Assembly: GCF_003369915.1 (NCBI RefSeq)
Contig: NC_046676.1
Span: 4,464,001 to 4,528,000, forward strand
DNA: 64,000 bases
Direction: 5' to 3'
DNA from: Drosophila miranda
Lineage: Eukaryota > Arthropoda > Insecta > Diptera > Drosophilidae
Shown one piece after another: positions 34,290 to 46,011 of the stretch (positions within the stretch are counted from its first letter, which is position 1; each line of letters opens with the position of its first letter). The notes beneath the pieces were generated by a model. That model worked only from the letters and a program-made list of their open reading frames with translations. It did no database searches and was not told the origin of the DNA. The translations under genes and the position numbers were made by a program.

Positions 34290-36700
34290 TTTCTGTACTG
34301 ATTCTATACGGTCCTGGTGTACTTTTTACTGAGGGCACCATACACAGGAGCCGTATTCTAAGATCGGACGAACAAGCGAGGTATAGAGAGTCTTTGTTAT
34401 ATAGGGGTCGTCAAGTTCCTTTGACCACCTCTTTATAAACCCAAGCACGCCCATGGCCTTATTTACCATGGTAGAAATGTGTTCGGAAAACTTTAACTTG
34501 GGGTCTAACATAACACCCAGATCATCCACCAGGGTTATTCTCTCAAGAGAACCACCTAATAGGGTATAGGGAACCAACAAGGGGCTAGAACGATGAAATG
34601 TCATAACTTTGCATAACTTTGCATTTCGAGGCATTAAGGTGTAACAAGTTTGCACAACACCATGACTGAAAGTTATTGAGATCGGATTGCAAGCGAGAAT
34701 GAAATGAAATGTCCTTGTACTGGACACAGAGTTTAACATCATCCGCATACATAAGTACTCGAGAGTATGTTAATACTGAAGGCAAGTCATTAATAAAGAG
34801 TGTGAAGAGTAAGGGGCCTAGGTGGCTGCCCTGTGGTACTCCCGAAGAAACCTTTACTGGTAAAGAGAGGCGGTTTTTGAAGAGGACTCTTTGAGACCTA
34901 GAACAAAGATAGCTAGAAATCCATCTCAGGAGGTTGGGCGAAAAACCCTAAAAGGTCAAGGTTATGCGGTAAGAGGGAATGGTTTACAGAGTCGAATGCT
35001 TTACTAAAGTCGGTGTAAATAACATCCGTCTGTAAGTTACCTTGAAAGCCTTTAATAATGAAAAAGGTAAGCTCTAAAAAGTTCGTGGTGGTTGATCGCC
35101 GCCTTATAAATCCATGCTGAGTTGGAGATATAAGTGACTTGCAGAGATCTTGCAAGTGCGGAGTTAAAAGCTTCTCAAACATTTTAGGAGTAGCGGATAA
35201 CTTTGCTATACCTCTATAATTTTTTGCATCAGACTTGCTACCTTTTTTATGGAGAGGAATTATAAACGATTCCTTCCAGATCGGGGGGAAGCAAGAAGAA
35301 TCAATGGACAGGGTGAATAGTTTAAGCAAAGGTCCACACAGAGCCTCGGCGCAGTACCTGAGTACACAACCGGCTTAACTATTCGAAGATCATAAAGTAG
35401 GGAACATTCATTTAACAAGGGACTGAAATGCCGTTCGACCTCGGTAAACCGTGTGGGTACGGATGACCAGAGTAGCTTTCTTCAGAATAGGTGGTTTGGA
35501 AAAATTGGGCAAAAAGATCGGCAATTGCCTGATCATTATTTGCCAACGTATTACAAAATGATAGCGAGGATGGGTGTGCGGACGTTTTACGCTTACTGTT
35601 TACGAAGCAGTAAAACTGTTTAGAGTCCTGAGGAAAACGTATCCTGCATCGAGATAGGTAGTTCTTATAGTATTGTGCATTAAGAACTGAAAATTTTGAA
35701 CGAGCTATTACATAGCGAGAGTGAGAAGTAGGAGAACCCACTTCTTGAAATTTTTTATAAAGTCTTGATTTTAAGTTTTTTAGACTGGATAACTCTTTGG
35801 TAAACCAAGGGGGTTTTCCAGATCTAATCGGACAAGAAAGCGGGACACAAGTATCCAAAAATGTGCCAAGAGCATTGTAAAAAATGTTTGTGCCTTTTAT
35901 GACAACAGTGCACAAGTACGAAGCGCACCAATCAAAATCCCTAATGAGGTTATTAAGCTTCGCAAACTCGGCTTTACGAAAGCAGCGGACACGTTCAGGT
36001 AGTCTACTCGACCGATCCAATACAGTTGGTCCTATATCTAGCGACACCTCGAGAGTAGGGTGGTAGGCGTCTTCAGGTATAGTGAGCGGAAGGGCTCGGG
36101 TTAACAACACTATGGTCGGATCCGACACAAAGCACAGATCAAGCAATCGACCCAAGGAATTTTTCACATGATTGACTTGAGACAGGGACAGGTCAAGCAA
36201 GCCGTCAACAAAGTCATGTCATGACATGGGCACTAGGATACTAGACTCGTTTACCGAAGACCAAACCGTTCCTGGTAAGTTGAAGTCACCAAGAACTATC
36301 ATACGATCTTTATCAGATAGCGAGGAAGAAACAGCGGTTAAAGCGGACAAGTGCTGCTCATAAATTGAAATATCCGAAGAAGGTGGGATATACGAGCAAG
36401 TAATGAATATAGCGAAAACGGGAAGAATCAGTTTTACACACAGGAATTCCAGTTCCTATTGAACTTGGACTGTGAAGTGTTCCGACGTGAAGTAAGAGTC
36501 CACTGCAATTAGAACCCCTGCACGTCGAGACGAACGGTCCTTTCTAAAAGTTGTGTACCGACCTGCCAAAACCTCGGAACTAAGAATGTCCAGCTTTAAC
36601 CAGGTTTCAGTAAACACAATAACGTGGGAAGCAAATGCAACACTATCCCGGAAAAGAATGCTGAGCTTACTACGCAAGCCTCTTACATTCTGATAGGTTA
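34290..36700 (-). pseudogene. CR1 ORF2 (endonuclease and reverse transcriptase), broken
   Basis: Fragments in different frames carry the APE endonuclease start (36.70-36.46 kb; VIVFTETWLK), a middle section (36.20-35.41 kb), the RT fingers/palm (35.33-34.91 kb; YTDFSKAFDSVNH) and the catalytic YADD (about 34.74 kb; LMYADDVKL). The RT thumb (34.75-34.33 kb) is also present. Frame changes and stops separate the pieces. Confidence 0.75.
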
Positions 36701-36712
36701 CTAAAAGAGAAG

Positions 36713-37725
36713 TTAGTTTTTTTGAAAGGTGGAAGCAAGACGGGAAGTTGAGGAAGAGGAAGTTGAGGTTGAGGGTGGCACACTGGAAAGATTTGTAAGG
36801 GATATGGGGGGCCTATTCTTCTTCTTAGCCTTAAACTCCTTCACCACCAAATGCTCCGGCCAAAATTTGGCGGAGCAAATGGTGTCAAATTGAGTTGGGG
36901 AGATGCTTATCTTAAACGAGGCTATCTCCCTGGCATAAGAGAAGTTGAATTTCTCCACCTTTAAGCCCACGGCTTTTATTTTGCTTTGAATAAAAGCAAT
37001 TACATCATTAGATGTGAGGTCAGGGGCCAGCCTTGAGACAAAAACTTGTCGTTTTGGTTGGACTCCCACCAGTGGTTTGGGCACCACAGGCCTAGTACCT
37101 GTGGTGGCAATATCCGGAGGTCCGGAACGTCTATTTACTGGTGGGATCGGGATGGACGGGACAACTATTGAGCTTTCGGACACTACGGACACGGCGCTGC
37201 AGACGTACTTGGCTGCACATTCTCCGAAGCGATGAATTCGGCAACCGAATCTGCATCGCCAGCAGCTGTCGTTGCCCTTGGGGTGGCAAACGAAATCAGC
37301 TGCTGTACACTTTGAGTGGTCGGAGTCCGATTTTCGGCAACGAGCAGCTGAGTGACTATTGGCACTTGCAGATCCCGCGGAGTGACCTTTTTGCGCCTCG
37401 GAGACTCATTCAGCAGTTTTAAACCGCTAAACTGAGCCTCCATGGCTAGGAGCCGATCGTATTGGTTTTTAAAACCAACGGTCAGCTCCTTAAAGCCACT
37501 CCGCGTCTGCCTCATAAAAGCTACCATGTCTTTCTCCACCGCACGGCATGCCTCGCAACTGTAGTGCAAACCATTACGCTTTGAAATGGCATCACTCACA
37601 AGGCCAGAAAATCCAGCGCATTTTGCGTGCACTACGCTGTCGCAGAGCCAGCAGGGGATAATCGGCTGATCGTGGGTGATCGGCTTATTGCATGATTTTT
37701 TGGCACATACAACAGAAAACTGCAT
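36713..37725 (-). pseudogene. CR1 ORF1 with PHD-like zinc finger, frameshifted
   Basis: Starts MQFSVVCAKKSCNKPI and holds a Cys/His-rich PHD-like finger (CWLCDSVVHAKCAGF, then YSCEACR) in the first 65 residues, followed by a coiled region. Near 37.19 kb the frame breaks. The continuing frame (37192-36713) is the esterase-less C-terminal part with an RNA-binding-like segment (RQVFVSRLAPDLTSNDVIAF). Confidence 0.7.
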
Positions 37726-38214
37726 AATAAAAAATTTGAACAAAATTAAAATCAAATAATATTTCAAAACAAATGGCTATCAAACCAGTGTGCCAGATAA
37801 ACGCTAATAGGAGGAGAGGAGAACAGTTGCAGCAGCAGCTAATGAGAGAGAGAGAGCTACTGAACAGAAAGTTACGAGAGCGAGAGAGAAAGAACAGTTA
37901 TTTAAGTTTAGGTGATAGGGAGAGAGTGATAACACAACAAAAGTTACCAGACGAGAGCGGACTGCAATGCAATGTAATGCGTACTCACTCACTGCAACAA
38001 CACAAACACGACAAGCCGACGCCGAAAAATAAAAAGTTAAATAATGTTTTAACAAAAATCAAAAGGCATGCACTCGCGGAATAGAGTAGGTTTCCAGATT
38101 GTTGGCTGGTTAGGAAGTTAATTAAAGTTTATTTAGGAAAACACCGGCTGTTTATTCAAAACAAAAGGAAAAAATGCGGAGCGCAAATCAAAAACGCGTC
38201 TGATCACTACGAAA

Positions 38215-40380
38215 GAGAACGAACGAAATTTTTGATTCTTCCTCTTCCTCGTCGCGACAACTCCTGCAGAAGTCGTTGGGGTGCCTCTACTGACAAATCT
38301 GGTGGACGTGGACGTCCCCAGTGATGCCTCAACCGTCCTGCATTGTAGCATCTGATCGATCAGGCTCACCGTCCGGGAGTCAACCCCCAGGTCCGTCAGT
38401 GCACCCGTGATGGCGGTCGGGAGGATGTTATTAAAGGCGCCTTCTATGTCGAGGAAGGCTACCAAGGTGTACTCCTTACAGTTGAGGGACGCTTCTATGA
38501 TCGATGTGATCGAGTGTAGGGCCGTTTTGGGTGGATTTTCCTTTCCGATAGGCATGCTGGGAGTCTGAGATTAGACTAGGCGGAATATTTACTGTGAGAT
38601 GCATCCCCAAAAGCCGTTCCATAGTCTTCAGAAGGAAGGACGATAGACTTATGGGTCTGAAATCTTTTGGGGCAGTGTGCGATGGCTTGCCTGCCTTGGG
38701 GATGAAGACGACTTTGGTATGAAGCCAGGTTTCCGGTATATATCCATGGGAGAAGATTCCCTCGTATATCCTTTTGAGCCAATTAGTGGCTTTTTGTCCA
38801 GCGTGAATCAGTTGGGCAGGGATGATGCCATCTGGTCCCGCAGACTTGTATGGTTTGAAGGGTTGCCCAGGAAATGTTCTCCTGGCTTTGCAGGTTCATG
38901 ATATCACTTGAGGCAACGGAAGGAGCCGCGATGTAGTGTGGTATGTTTTCAACGCAGCCGGGAAAGTGGGTGTTAAGGAGAAGATTTAGCGACTCATTGC
39001 TGGACGTTGTCCATGATTGGTCAGCATTCTTCAGGTAGCCCAGAGTGGGTGTAGTCTTCGAGAGAACTTTGCTCAAGCGCGAGGCTTCTGAGTTATTCTC
39101 AATGTCGCTACAGAACTTACGCCATGAGGCGCGTTTGGCTTTCCTCAGTTCTTTATTATAAGTTGACAGACTGCCCTTGTATTCGGCCCAGTTCCGCTCA
39201 ACGTTCTCAGCCTCCGGGAGGCTTTCCGGAGTTCTCCCAGTTTAGGAGTCCACCATTCAGGTTTCTTCCGGCCTCTGCTCTTGCCAGAGAGGCAGGATTT
39301 ATCGAGCGCCTCATTGCAGGCCTCGGTGAATATATTAACAAGATGAGTCGTGGCCTCCCTGGAAATCTCCTCCTCAGGTAGAGTCTCAGGGAGAACACGA
39401 CAGAGGTGGTCTGAGTCCGAGTCCAGTTTGTCCCCCTGAGGTTCCGGAATTAAGCTGGTGAAAAAGAGAATACGGTTTCCACGTACCTGTGGTCCGAGAA
39501 GGAGTGCTCTTCCAGGACCCTCCAGGATACGATGTTCCCATGTATCTCATAAGACGCATGTGTAAGGTCCAGGACCTCCTTGCAGTTTTTAATAATGAAG
39601 GTGGGATCACTCCCCCTATTTAATAGGACCATCTGAGTGGTCGTGGAGCAGATTCTCAGTGAGCACCCCTGGGCTTCGAGGCTCAGTGCTGTTTGGTCTT
39701 CGTTGCTGAAATTTGGGAGCAAAAATAAGTGCAAATCTCTTTTTGCAAAAATGCAGGTGCGGGTTTTACCTGCGGTGTCAGCTACGGATAGCTTATAGTC
39801 AGGAGTCCTCAGACCGGAGACCCCGTTTTCGAGGATCCAGAGCTCCTGAATGAGGACTATGTTAGCTCCACCCTTGGCTAGGTGGAGCAAGAGAGCAGCG
39901 CATGCTGCCTTACAATGGTGGAGGTTTATCTGCAGGAGTATCAGTGACATTCCTGAGGTTCACCTCCACCATTGTCTTGTCGTGGTCGCTCTCCGAAGAG
40001 TCCAGCTCCTCCCCGACCCCGATGTGCTTTAGATCTCTAGCCAGATCGCTCACGTCTGACACGTACCCATCTAGGATGTCATCCGACACCGACACAAGCT
40101 TGATCTCCATGCTAGGGATCTCCGGGGGCTCCAGGTCTGGCTCGACCGTCGGTTGCAAGCCCTTAGAGTCGGACTTGTACGGTACTATGACTACCTTCTT
40201 GTAGCCGTAGTCCACAGTGCCCTCCGTGTCGTGGAGAAGTCTAACCGACTCCTCGTTCAGGACGAGGATGATTTGGCGCCTCTGTCCGTTGCTCTCCTCT
40301 ACCTTGGCCACCTTCCAATCGGCTGTGGGAAGGTGGGGGGTTGCAGACCTGCAGAATACGGAGAATCTTATCCGGCTCTG
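38215..40380 (-). mobile_element. LOA-type copy A, part downstream of the nested insertion
   Basis: Minus-strand 3' portion of copy A, covering the ORF1 end, endonuclease and the first half of RT. It continues as the 46012-47380 segment on the other side of the nested plus-strand element. An internal deletion fuses RT right after RGTP to the C-terminal Cys-rich segment (TTSAGVV frame) at about 38.28 kb. The true 3' end and tail are missing. About 150 bp of the endonuclease (near 39.63 kb) that are present in copy B are also absent. Confidence 0.85.
40369..40380. repeat. left target-site duplication of the nested LOA element
   Basis: TATCCGGCTCTG, repeated exactly at 46012-46023, immediately flanks the plus-strand element. 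In copy B the same site is single and uninterrupted (about 62.17 kb). Confidence 0.93.
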
Positions 40381-40863
40381 GGCCGTCAGCCATCGGGTGC
40401 TACAGGGGGACAAACGGATGACGGGTCGGCTCGCACAACTGTGAGCTCGGAACTGAGGCGCAGCCGCTCCGGTTAGTAATACCCGGTGCGGTCTGCGTCT
40501 CACACCCCCCCTAGGACACAGAGGGTTGCGAGCGAACCGTCACCCGCCGTAACTGTGCACACCGGTGGAAGTGCGACTATACTCTCCCCGTGAGGGCGGC
40601 TGGAAACAGGTCCTAGCACGGTCATGTCTCTGCTAGGATGCTGGCGAATGGTAGTCGGGCGGAGAGAAGAAAACTCTCAGTGAAATTACCCCAATCCAAG
40701 GTGACACTGTTATATGCCGAGGGATGCATGGCCGGGGGGGTGCCCGGTCGCTAATATGCGGACTCTGGATACCTGCCGACCTCCAGTTTAAATCAGGCTT
40801 CCCGGGGCAAGCGGGCTATGCCTCGGGTGACCATCCCCTTCCCGCCTACTCGTGGGAACTACT

Positions 40864-42306
40864 ATGCCAAATAACAAACATATAAAAACCAACAAAGCCG
40901 CAAAGGAGCTCGGTACTCCTCTTAAAGTACCGGAGGGACAAGCCAATCCCTCTGCACCAGCGCCTGGGAAAACGGGTCTAAAGAAGACGGGGAAGGAGAC
41001 TGAGTCGGTCCACCGTCTTCAGGCAGCAGCCGCAGCGAGGGGGGGCCCGAAAAGCCAATCGTGTCCTTCCAAGTCGGGTGGCTCCAAGGGCGAAGCGGAT
41101 ACCGGGGTGGCTGCCAAGCAGAGCGTAATCGCGGCTGGTAAGCGCACCGGGACCGAAGAACCCATGGGAGCCCCGGCGGGCAGCGTCTCTGCACCACGGG
41201 GTGGAAAGCCGTCGTACCAGGACAGGAGACGAGCGGCTTTCATCCTGTCCAACGAAGACCCGAACTTCAAGGCGTCAGCCGAAGGAAAGGAGCAGAGGCT
41301 GTGGGCCTCCTCAATCCTTCCACTGTTCCAGCCAGCCAAAGCCGGAAAGGGCGCAGCCAAGGCCGCCAACAAGCGGCAACGCTCAGCGGAGGACCCCGCA
41401 AATCAGCCAGGCCAAGCCCAGCAAGCCAAGCGGGTGAAGACCCACCTCACGAACCGGTCGTTCGCTGAGGTGGCGAGGGGCAGGACCCTGATCGGTGTCC
41501 TGGACAGGGGCGCCGAGGACGGCCATGTCCCTCGCGATAAGTGGCACCTGGTGGAGAACGAGCTCCAGGACCGGTTCCTACTGGAACTGGAGGAGAACGG
41601 CGGACCACCGCCAAAGTGTGAGGACGCAGGGTGGCATCAAGGCAAGGTGAAAGCCATCGCCTGCCAAGACGCTCGCTCTGCGGCCCTCTACATGAAGGCG
41701 GTGGCGGCCCTAAAAGAGGTCTATCCAGGGGCGAAACTGGAGGCCGTGAAGTGGGAAGATGTCCCTAGTCGCCCGAGAGCCAGAGCGTGGGTCTCGGCTA
41801 AGCCTGCAGAGCCTGAGAAGATCCTCAGGTTACTGCAGGTCTGCAACCCCCACCTTCCTACAGCCGATTGGAAGGTGGCAAAGGTGGAGGATATCCAAGG
41901 GCAGAGGCGCCAGATTATCCTCGTCCTAAATGAGGAATCCATTGATCTCCTCGCAAAGTCGGACGGTGTAGTGGATTATGGCTACAAGAAGGTCACCATA
42001 TCCACTTACAAGTCCGATCGTAAGGGCAGGCAAGCGGAGGTCGAGCCAGACCCGGAGCTGCCGGAGATCCCGAAAGAGGGGGCCTCGTGCGAGGAAGACA
42101 ACCCGGCGTCGGATGCGGCGTCCATGATGTCGGACGATATCTTGGACGACTACGCGTTCGACGAGAGCGACCTAGCAAGAGGTCTCAGCCACATCGTTGT
42201 CGGAGAGGAGCCGGAGTCCCCTGACAGCGATCTAGAAGCAACAATGGTGGAGGCGAGCCTCAGGAATGTCGTTGACGCTCCTGCAGATAAACCTCCACCA
42301 TTGTAA
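40864..42306 (+). CDS. LOA element ORF1 (Gag-like RNA-binding protein)
   Basis: An intact 480-residue frame from the first ATG, MPNNKHIKTNKAAKELGTPL. The N-terminal half is basic and low-complexity (AAAAARGGPKSQ, KRQRSAEDPANQPGQAQQAK), suited to nucleic-acid binding. The central globular part (about residues 195-390; SFAEVARGRTLIGVLDRGAE, then WHLVENELQDRFLLEL) resembles the DUF4780-type domain of such ORF1s. The C-terminus is acidic. The last 41 nt overlap ORF2 in another frame. No CCHC knuckle is seen. Confidence 0.85.
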   Translation: MPNNKHIKTNKAAKELGTPLKVPEGQANPSAPAPGKTGLKKTGKETESVHRLQAAAAARGGPKSQSCPSKSGGSKGEADTGVAAKQSVIAAGKRTGTEEPMGAPAGSVSAPRGGKPSYQDRRRAAFILSNEDPNFKASAEGKEQRLWASSILPLFQPAKAGKGAAKAANKRQRSAEDPANQPGQAQQAKRVKTHLTNRSFAEVARGRTLIGVLDRGAEDGHVPRDKWHLVENELQDRFLLELEENGGPPPKCEDAGWHQGKVKAIACQDARSAALYMKAVAALKEVYPGAKLEAVKWEDVPSRPRARAWVSAKPAEPEKILRLLQVCNPHLPTADWKVAKVEDIQGQRRQIILVLNEESIDLLAKSDGVVDYGYKKVTISTYKSDRKGRQAEVEPDPELPEIPKEGASCEEDNPASDAASMMSDDILDDYAFDESDLARGLSHIVVGEEPESPDSDLEATMVEASLRNVVDAPADKPPPL

Positions 42307-45300
42307 GGCAGCATGCGCTGCTCTACTGCTCCACCTGGCCAAGGGTGGAGCCGACATAGTCCTCATTCAGGAGCCCTGGATCCTCGGAAACAGGGTCTCC
42401 GGTCTGAGGACTTCTGACTACAAGCTATATGTAGCTGAAACCGCAGGTAAAATTCGTACCTGCATTCTTGCAAAAAGAGAGTTGCACCTATTTTTGCTCC
42501 CAAATTTCAGCAATGAAGACCACACCGCAGTGAGCCTCGAAGGCCAGGAGCGCTCACTGAGGATCTGCTCCGCATACATGGGGCATGAACAACCAGACCC
42601 CCCTCCACACGCGCCTCTCCGGGCTCTAATCGCAGACTGCTCGGCCAAGGACATCGGCCTAATTGTGGGGTGCGATGCCAATGCACATCACTGTCAGTGG
42701 GGAAGCACTGACACAAACGAAAGGGGTGAGTACCTTTTCAGTTACTTACTGACCACACAGATGGTCTTACTAAACCGGGGTAGTGATCCCACCTTTATCA
42801 TTAAAAACCGCAAGGAGGTCCTGGACCTCACGCTTGCCTCTCATGAGATACAGCGTAACATTGTATCCTGGAGGTCCTGGAGGAGCACTCCTTCTCGGAC
42901 CACAGGTACGTGGAAACTGTCTTCTCCTTCTCAGTACCGAGGCCAGTCCGATTCCGGAACATCAGGCGGACAAACTGGACTCGGTACTCTGATTACCTCT
43001 GTCGTGTTCTCCCTGAGCCCCCATCTGAGGAGGAGTTCTCCACGGAGGCCACGACTCGTCTTCTTAAGATCTTTACCGACGCCTGCAATAAGGCGCTCGA
43101 CAAAGCATGCCCCTCTGGCAAGAACAGAGGCCGGAAGAAACCTGAATGGTGGAATCCGAAACTGGGTGAACTCCGGAAAGCCTCCCGGAGACTCTTCAAT
43201 AAAGCTAAGGCTGAAAACGTTGAGCGAAACTGGGCCGAATACAAGGCCAGTCTGTCAACCTACAACAAAGAACTTAGAAAAGCCAAACGCGCCTCCTGGC
43301 GTAAGTTCTGCAGCGAAATCGAGAGTAACTCAGAAGCCTCACGCTTGCGCAGAGTTCTCTCGAAGACAACACCCACCCTGGGCTACTTGAAGAACACCGA
43401 CCAGTCGTGGACTACGTCCAGCGAGGAGTCGCTAAATCTTCTCCTAAATACCCACTTCCCTGGCTGCGATGAAAACAGACCCAACTACCTCGCGCCTCCT
43501 TCTGTCGCCTCAAATGCCATCTTGGGACTGCTAAGCCAGGAGAACATTTCCTGGGCGATCAGAAGCTTTAAACCCTACAAGTCCGCGGGGCCAGACGGCA
43601 TTTTCCCTGCCCAACTGATTCACGCGGGACATAAAGCCATTAACTGGCTCAAAATAATTTACGAGGGAATCTTCTCCCACGGGTGCATTCCTGACACCTG
43701 GCTTCAGACCAAAGTCGTATTCATACCCAAGGCAGGCAAGCCCTCGCACACTGCCCCAAAAGATTTCAGACCCATAAGTCTATCGTCTTTTCTTCTAAAG
43801 GCGATGGAGCGGCTCCTGGGGCTGCATCTAACGGCGTGCATTCCGTCCAGTCTGATCTCAGACTCCCAGCATGCCTATCGGAAGGGAAGATCCACCGAAA
43901 CGGCCCTACACTCGATCACATCGATCATCGAAGCATCCCTTAATTTTAAGGAGTACACCCTAGTAGCCTTCCTCGACATAGAAGGCGCCTTTAACAACAT
44001 CCTTCCGACCGCCATCACGGGCGCACTGACGGATCTGGGCGTTGACTCCAGGACGGTGAGCCTGATCGATCAGATGCTACAATGCAGGATGGTTGAGGCA
44101 TCACTGGGGACGTCAACGTGTACCAGATTTGTCAGCAGAGGCACACCGCAGGGCGGAGTTCTCTCGCCCCTCCTATGGAACGTGGCAGTGAACACACTGC
44201 TGCGGGAGATAGAGGGGGGTGGCTGCCGTGTGGTGGCGTATGCGGACGATGTTGCCATAGCATTCTCCGGAAAATTTCCGCAGACATTGTGTGAGTGCAT
44301 GACAAGTACTCTCACGAAAATGTCGAAATGGGCAGACAAATGCGGGTTAGGCGTCAACCCGTCTAAAACGGAACTAGTGCTTTTCACTAGGAAGTACAAA
44401 GTTCCGGTACTGATTCCCCCAAGACTATGTGGGGAAACGCTAGTCTTCAGCAACAACGCCAAGTATCTTGGCCTAATCCTCGATAGAAAGCTCGATTGGA
44501 AATTGAGCATAGAGGATAGAGTAAAGAAGGCCACAGTGGCCCTCTATACTTGCAGGAAAGCCATCGGACTAAAATGGGGAATGACCCCCTATATAGTTCG
44601 GTGGCTCTACACCGCCATCATACGACCAATCATGCTCTATGGAGTGGTGGTATGGTGGCCAGCCTTGGACAGAAGGACATGCCTCAATAAACTCAGCAGA
44701 GTTCAACGCATGGCAGAGCTATGCATAACTGGCGGGCTACGCACTACTCCAGGGGAAGCCCTGGATACTGTGCTGGACCTCCTCCCTGTGGATCTCATGG
44801 GAAAGAAGGTGGCAACACTTTCCGCCCTCAGAATGAGAGAAGCCAGACTGTGGAAAGCATCCGCGGTTGGGCACTCGGGAATCCTGATGAGACTCCCGCA
44901 ATTACCAGAGAGGACAGATTACTGTATCCCCAGTGATCACCTCTCGACGCCCTTCCAGGTATCAATCCCATCTAGGGAGGACTGGGAGATGGGCGAACCA
45001 GGACCTGCAAATGCGGTCCACTTCTACACTGATGGCTCAAAGCTAGACGGCCGCGTGGGAGGCGGAGTCTACTGCAGCGAGCTGAACATCAGTCATTGCT
45101 TCAGGCTCCCGGATCACTGTAGTGTGTTCCAAGCGGAGGTTGAAGCCATCAAGGAGGCCATTTCGATCGTCTCCAAACTACTTCTAGATACGCACTTAGT
45201 GTGCGTCTTCTCGGACAGCCAAGCAGCTATCAAAGCTCTAGGCTCAATATCGTCGAACTCAGCGACTGTAAATGACTGCCGCAGGTCTCTGCACGAGATC

Positions 45301-45860
45301 GCAGAGCAGTTAGATCTCTTCCTTATATGGGTCCCCGGCCACAGGGACATCGAGGGGAATGACGCCGCCGACGAGCTAGCCAGGCAGGGTACTACGATTC
45401 CTCTCCTACCGGAGAGGGAGCAAGTAGCGATGCCCTTGGCTACGTGCAGGCTCCTAACGCACGAATTGTTCGAGCAAAATGCCAATAGGAGATGGCAGCA
45501 AACCGTTTCCTGTAAAGTCTCAAGATTGATATGGCCATATCGATCGAAGAAGCGCTCAGCAGAGCTGTATAAACTCAGCAGAGCACAGTGCTCTGCAGTT
45601 ACTAGAGCCATTAAGGGACACTGGCAGATCGGCACTCACGCCTCTAGACTGTCAATCCCTCATAACGACTTCTGCAGGAGTTGTCGCGACGAGGAGGAGG
45701 AGGAATCGGTCCCCCACTTCTTCTGCCACTGCCCAGCCCTTGAAATCGTCGTCTTCGTATTCTCGGGGCCGCTTTCCTTACGGACATTTCGGACCTGTCC
45801 GTAATCAAACCAGGGACCTTGTCCAAATACATCCAAGCCACCGGATGGGACTGCCCTTAA
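42266..45860 (+). pseudogene. LOA element ORF2 (endonuclease-RT-RNase H), two frameshifts
   Basis: Starts MSLTLLQINLHHCKAACAAL. The APE-type endonuclease runs to about 42.96 kb (GCDANAHHCQWGS). A one-base loss near 42873 relative to copy B shifts the frame there. The reverse transcriptase covers about 43.5-44.6 kb, with FLDIEGAFNNI, GTPQGGVLSPLLW and the catalytic YADD at 44239-44250. RNase H covers about 45.02-45.40 kb, with the D-E-D pattern in FYTDGSKLDG, FQAEVEAI and FSDSQAA. A Cys-rich C-terminal motif (FCRSCRDEEEEESVPHFFCH) precedes a second one-base loss near 45740. Both breaks are inferred by comparison with the other copies. Confidence 0.85.
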
Positions 45861-45991
45861 CCTGCAGTAGTATGCTCTCACGGTTCGGGCAACGCGAAGG
45901 GGCACATGCCCATGCGGCAACACAACGGACCTTTTATAGGTCCAAGTGAGCTTGGGGGCGGGAGGCTCTTATCCCCCCCCCTCCCGGCTAC

Positions 45992-46011
45992 CGCCTTAAC
46001 CTAACCTAACC
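45992..46011 (+). repeat. (CCTAA)n-type 3' tail of the LOA element
   Basis: The element ends in CTTAA followed by CCTAA repeats, directly abutting the target duplication. The same tail, read in reverse as GGTTAG repeats, begins the copies at 33535, 47762 and 63927. Confidence 0.9.

Larger units (their letters stand above)
33813..38090 (-). mobile_element. CR1-type non-LTR retrotransposon (DMCR1A-like), degenerate
   Basis: Minus-strand element with a 5' leader (about 37.73-38.09 kb, purine-rich GAGA tracts on the plus strand), a PHD-finger ORF1, an endonuclease/reverse-transcriptase ORF2 and a 3' UTR of about 500 bp. Several frameshifts and stops make it inactive. The combination of a PHD-like ORF1 with this RT recalls the Drosophila CR1A family. 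Outer boundaries are approximate; I did not identify its target-site duplication. Confidence 0.75.
40381..46011 (+). mobile_element. full-length LOA-type non-LTR retrotransposon
   Basis: A 5631-bp element inserted in copy A of its own family in opposite orientation. It contains a 5' UTR (40381-40863), ORF1, ORF2 with endonuclease, RT and RNase H, a short 3' UTR and a (CCTAA)n-type tail. Its 5' end (GGCCGTCAGCCATCGGGT) matches the 5' ends of copies A and B to the base, showing it is not 5'-truncated. Two apparent single-base losses break ORF2, so this copy is probably immobile as read. RNase H plus the ORF1 type point to the LOA clade (Bilbo/Trim/Loa). Confidence 0.9.

Noticed and set aside
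36713-37235. Host PHD-finger gene
   Set aside because: The Cys/His finger is followed by CR1-type endonuclease/RT sequence in normal element order, so it is retroelement ORF1.
41019-41372. Long minus-strand frames within the plus-strand LOA ORF1
   Set aside because: Shadows of GC-rich ORF1 codons; no known domain.
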